DNA of 6,112 nucleotides, taken from assembly GCA_030598525.1 (NCBI GenBank), contig JAUVPT010000107.1, forward strand, positions 1 to 6,112, given 5' to 3'. The notes under the pieces were generated by a model. It worked only from the letters and a program-made list of their open reading frames with translations, searched no databases and was not told the DNA's origin. How positions within the stretch are numbered: the stretch's first letter is position 1; every line of letters begins with the position of its first letter. Source of the stretch: Gemmatimonadota bacterium. GTDB taxonomy: Bacteria; Gemmatimonadota; Gemmatimonadetes; Palauibacterales; Palauibacteraceae. This document shows, in pieces, positions 5,406 to 6,112 of this stretch. Position numbers and translations under genes: made by a program.

Positions 5406-6112
5406 GTGAATCGCTCCGAATCCACGAAACCGCCGGTTGCCCTCACGATCGCGGGAAGCGACTCCGGGGGCGGCGCCGGAATCCAGGCCGACCTCAAGAC
5501 GTTCGAGGCATTCGGCGTGTTCGGCACGTCGGCCGTCACGGCTGTGACCGTCCAGAACACGGTGGGCGTGTTCGGTGTCCACACGATCCCGCCGGACATC
5601 GTGATCGAGCAGGTCCGAGCCGTCGCCGCGGACCTCCGGCCTGTCGCCTGCAAGTCGGGAATGCTGGCCGATGCTCCCACCATCCGTGCCGTCGCGACCG
5701 CGCTCTCCGAGGTCGAGATCGAGCGCTATGTGCTCGATCCGGTGATGGTGGCCGCGAGCGGGGATCCCCTCCTCGATCCGGCCGCAGTGAGCTCCCTCGG
5801 ATCAGCCCTGCTACCGTTGGCGAGCCTCGTGACCCCCAACCTGGACGAGGCGGCCATCCTCGCGGACATGCCGGTGCGCGACGAAAACGACATGCGCGAG
5901 GCCGCCGGACGGCTGGTCGATTCAGGTTGCCGCGCCGTTCTCATCAAAGGCGGACACCTCGATGGGGACCAGGTCGTGGACATCCTGTTCGACGGAAAGG
6001 GGTGGCGCGAGTGGAGAGCGGTCAAGCTTCCGGTGGGAAACGCTCACGGGACCGGGTGCACGCTCTCGGCAGCGATCACCGCCGGTCTCGCCCTGGGTCA
6101 AGCTCTGGAGGA
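5406..6112 (+). CDS. thiD: Hydroxymethylpyrimidine/phosphomethylpyrimidine kinase (partial, C-terminus off the right edge)
   Basis: ThiD is a cytosolic ribokinase-fold enzyme that phosphorylates 4-amino-5-hydroxymethyl-2-methylpyrimidine and then its monophosphate, giving the pyrimidine half of thiamine. The visible 235 codons include AGSDSGGGAGIQADLK (16-31, substrate and nucleotide site), KSGML (83-87), DPVMVAASGDPLL (111-123), TPNLDEA (143-149), IKGGH (180-184), and the anion-hole/catalytic motif NAHGTGCTLSAAI (212-224) with Cys218. The usual text is NTHGTGC, so Ala213 is a mild variation. Only about 25-35 C-terminal residues should be missing. The GTG at 5406 puts the conserved core after a normal short lead and has AAGGAAGG upstream. 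The gene diverges from the methyltransferase across 64 nt. No other thiamine gene is visible, and no TPP riboswitch fits in the leader. Confidence 0.96.
   Translation, partial: MNRSESTKPPVALTIAGSDSGGGAGIQADLKTFEAFGVFGTSAVTAVTVQNTVGVFGVHTIPPDIVIEQVRAVAADLRPVACKSGMLADAPTIRAVATALSEVEIERYVLDPVMVAASGDPLLDPAAVSSLGSALLPLASLVTPNLDEAAILADMPVRDENDMREAAGRLVDSGCRAVLIKGGHLDGDQVVDILFDGKGWREWRAVKLPVGNAHGTGCTLSAAITAGLALGQALE

Noticed and set aside
1..6112. Mobile element, CRISPR array, tRNA or defence system
   Set aside because: Reading both strands, all long conserved frames are housekeeping families. I found no direct-repeat array, terminal inverted repeats, transposase motif or tRNA-like fold.

Overview
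The window is GC-rich chromosomal DNA carrying ordinary bacterial housekeeping genes. It has short intergenic gaps, frequent GTG starts, and 4-nt GTGA stop/start overlaps. An F-type ATP synthase subunit a with a signal peptide and a long histidine/acid-rich N-terminal extension, together with an AtpZ-type leader gene, suggests Gemmatimonadota or a related Bacteroidota-side lineage. That placement is an inference from protein style only. I saw no tRNA, rRNA, CRISPR array, insertion sequence, phage gene or other sign of recent transfer.

Layout, left to right. (1) Minus strand, 1-1318: the start of an ATP synthase F0 operon, read leftwards as atpZ, then a 122-aa four-helix membrane protein in the position usually held by atpI, then atpB, which runs off the left edge. 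A good sigma70-like promoter (1353-1381) lies just upstream. (2) Plus strand, 1479-3778: a two-gene unit of a MoxR-family AAA+ ATPase and a CNNM/CorB-type membrane protein with CBS and CorC domains, overlapping by 4 nt. (3) Minus strand, 3798-5341: an SpoU/TrmH-family RNA 2'-O-methyltransferase followed with no gap (TGA then ATG) by a type IV prepilin peptidase. The methyltransferase reading frame is broken by one missing base in a run of seven G (C on the coding strand). (4) Plus strand, 5406 to the right edge: thiD, divergent from the methyltransferase, missing its C-terminus.

The four units have unrelated jobs: proton-driven ATP synthesis, probable ion transport with an AAA+ chaperone, RNA modification plus pilin/pseudopilin processing, and thiamine pyrimidine phosphorylation. 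Genes within a unit appear coupled at translation. Every gap between genes is under 170 bases. I do not see a new defence, mobile or RNA system here. The points most worth a second look are the homopolymer frameshift in the methyltransferase, the MoxR-CNNM pairing without the usual DUF58/VWA partners, and the unclassified membrane protein between atpZ and atpB.
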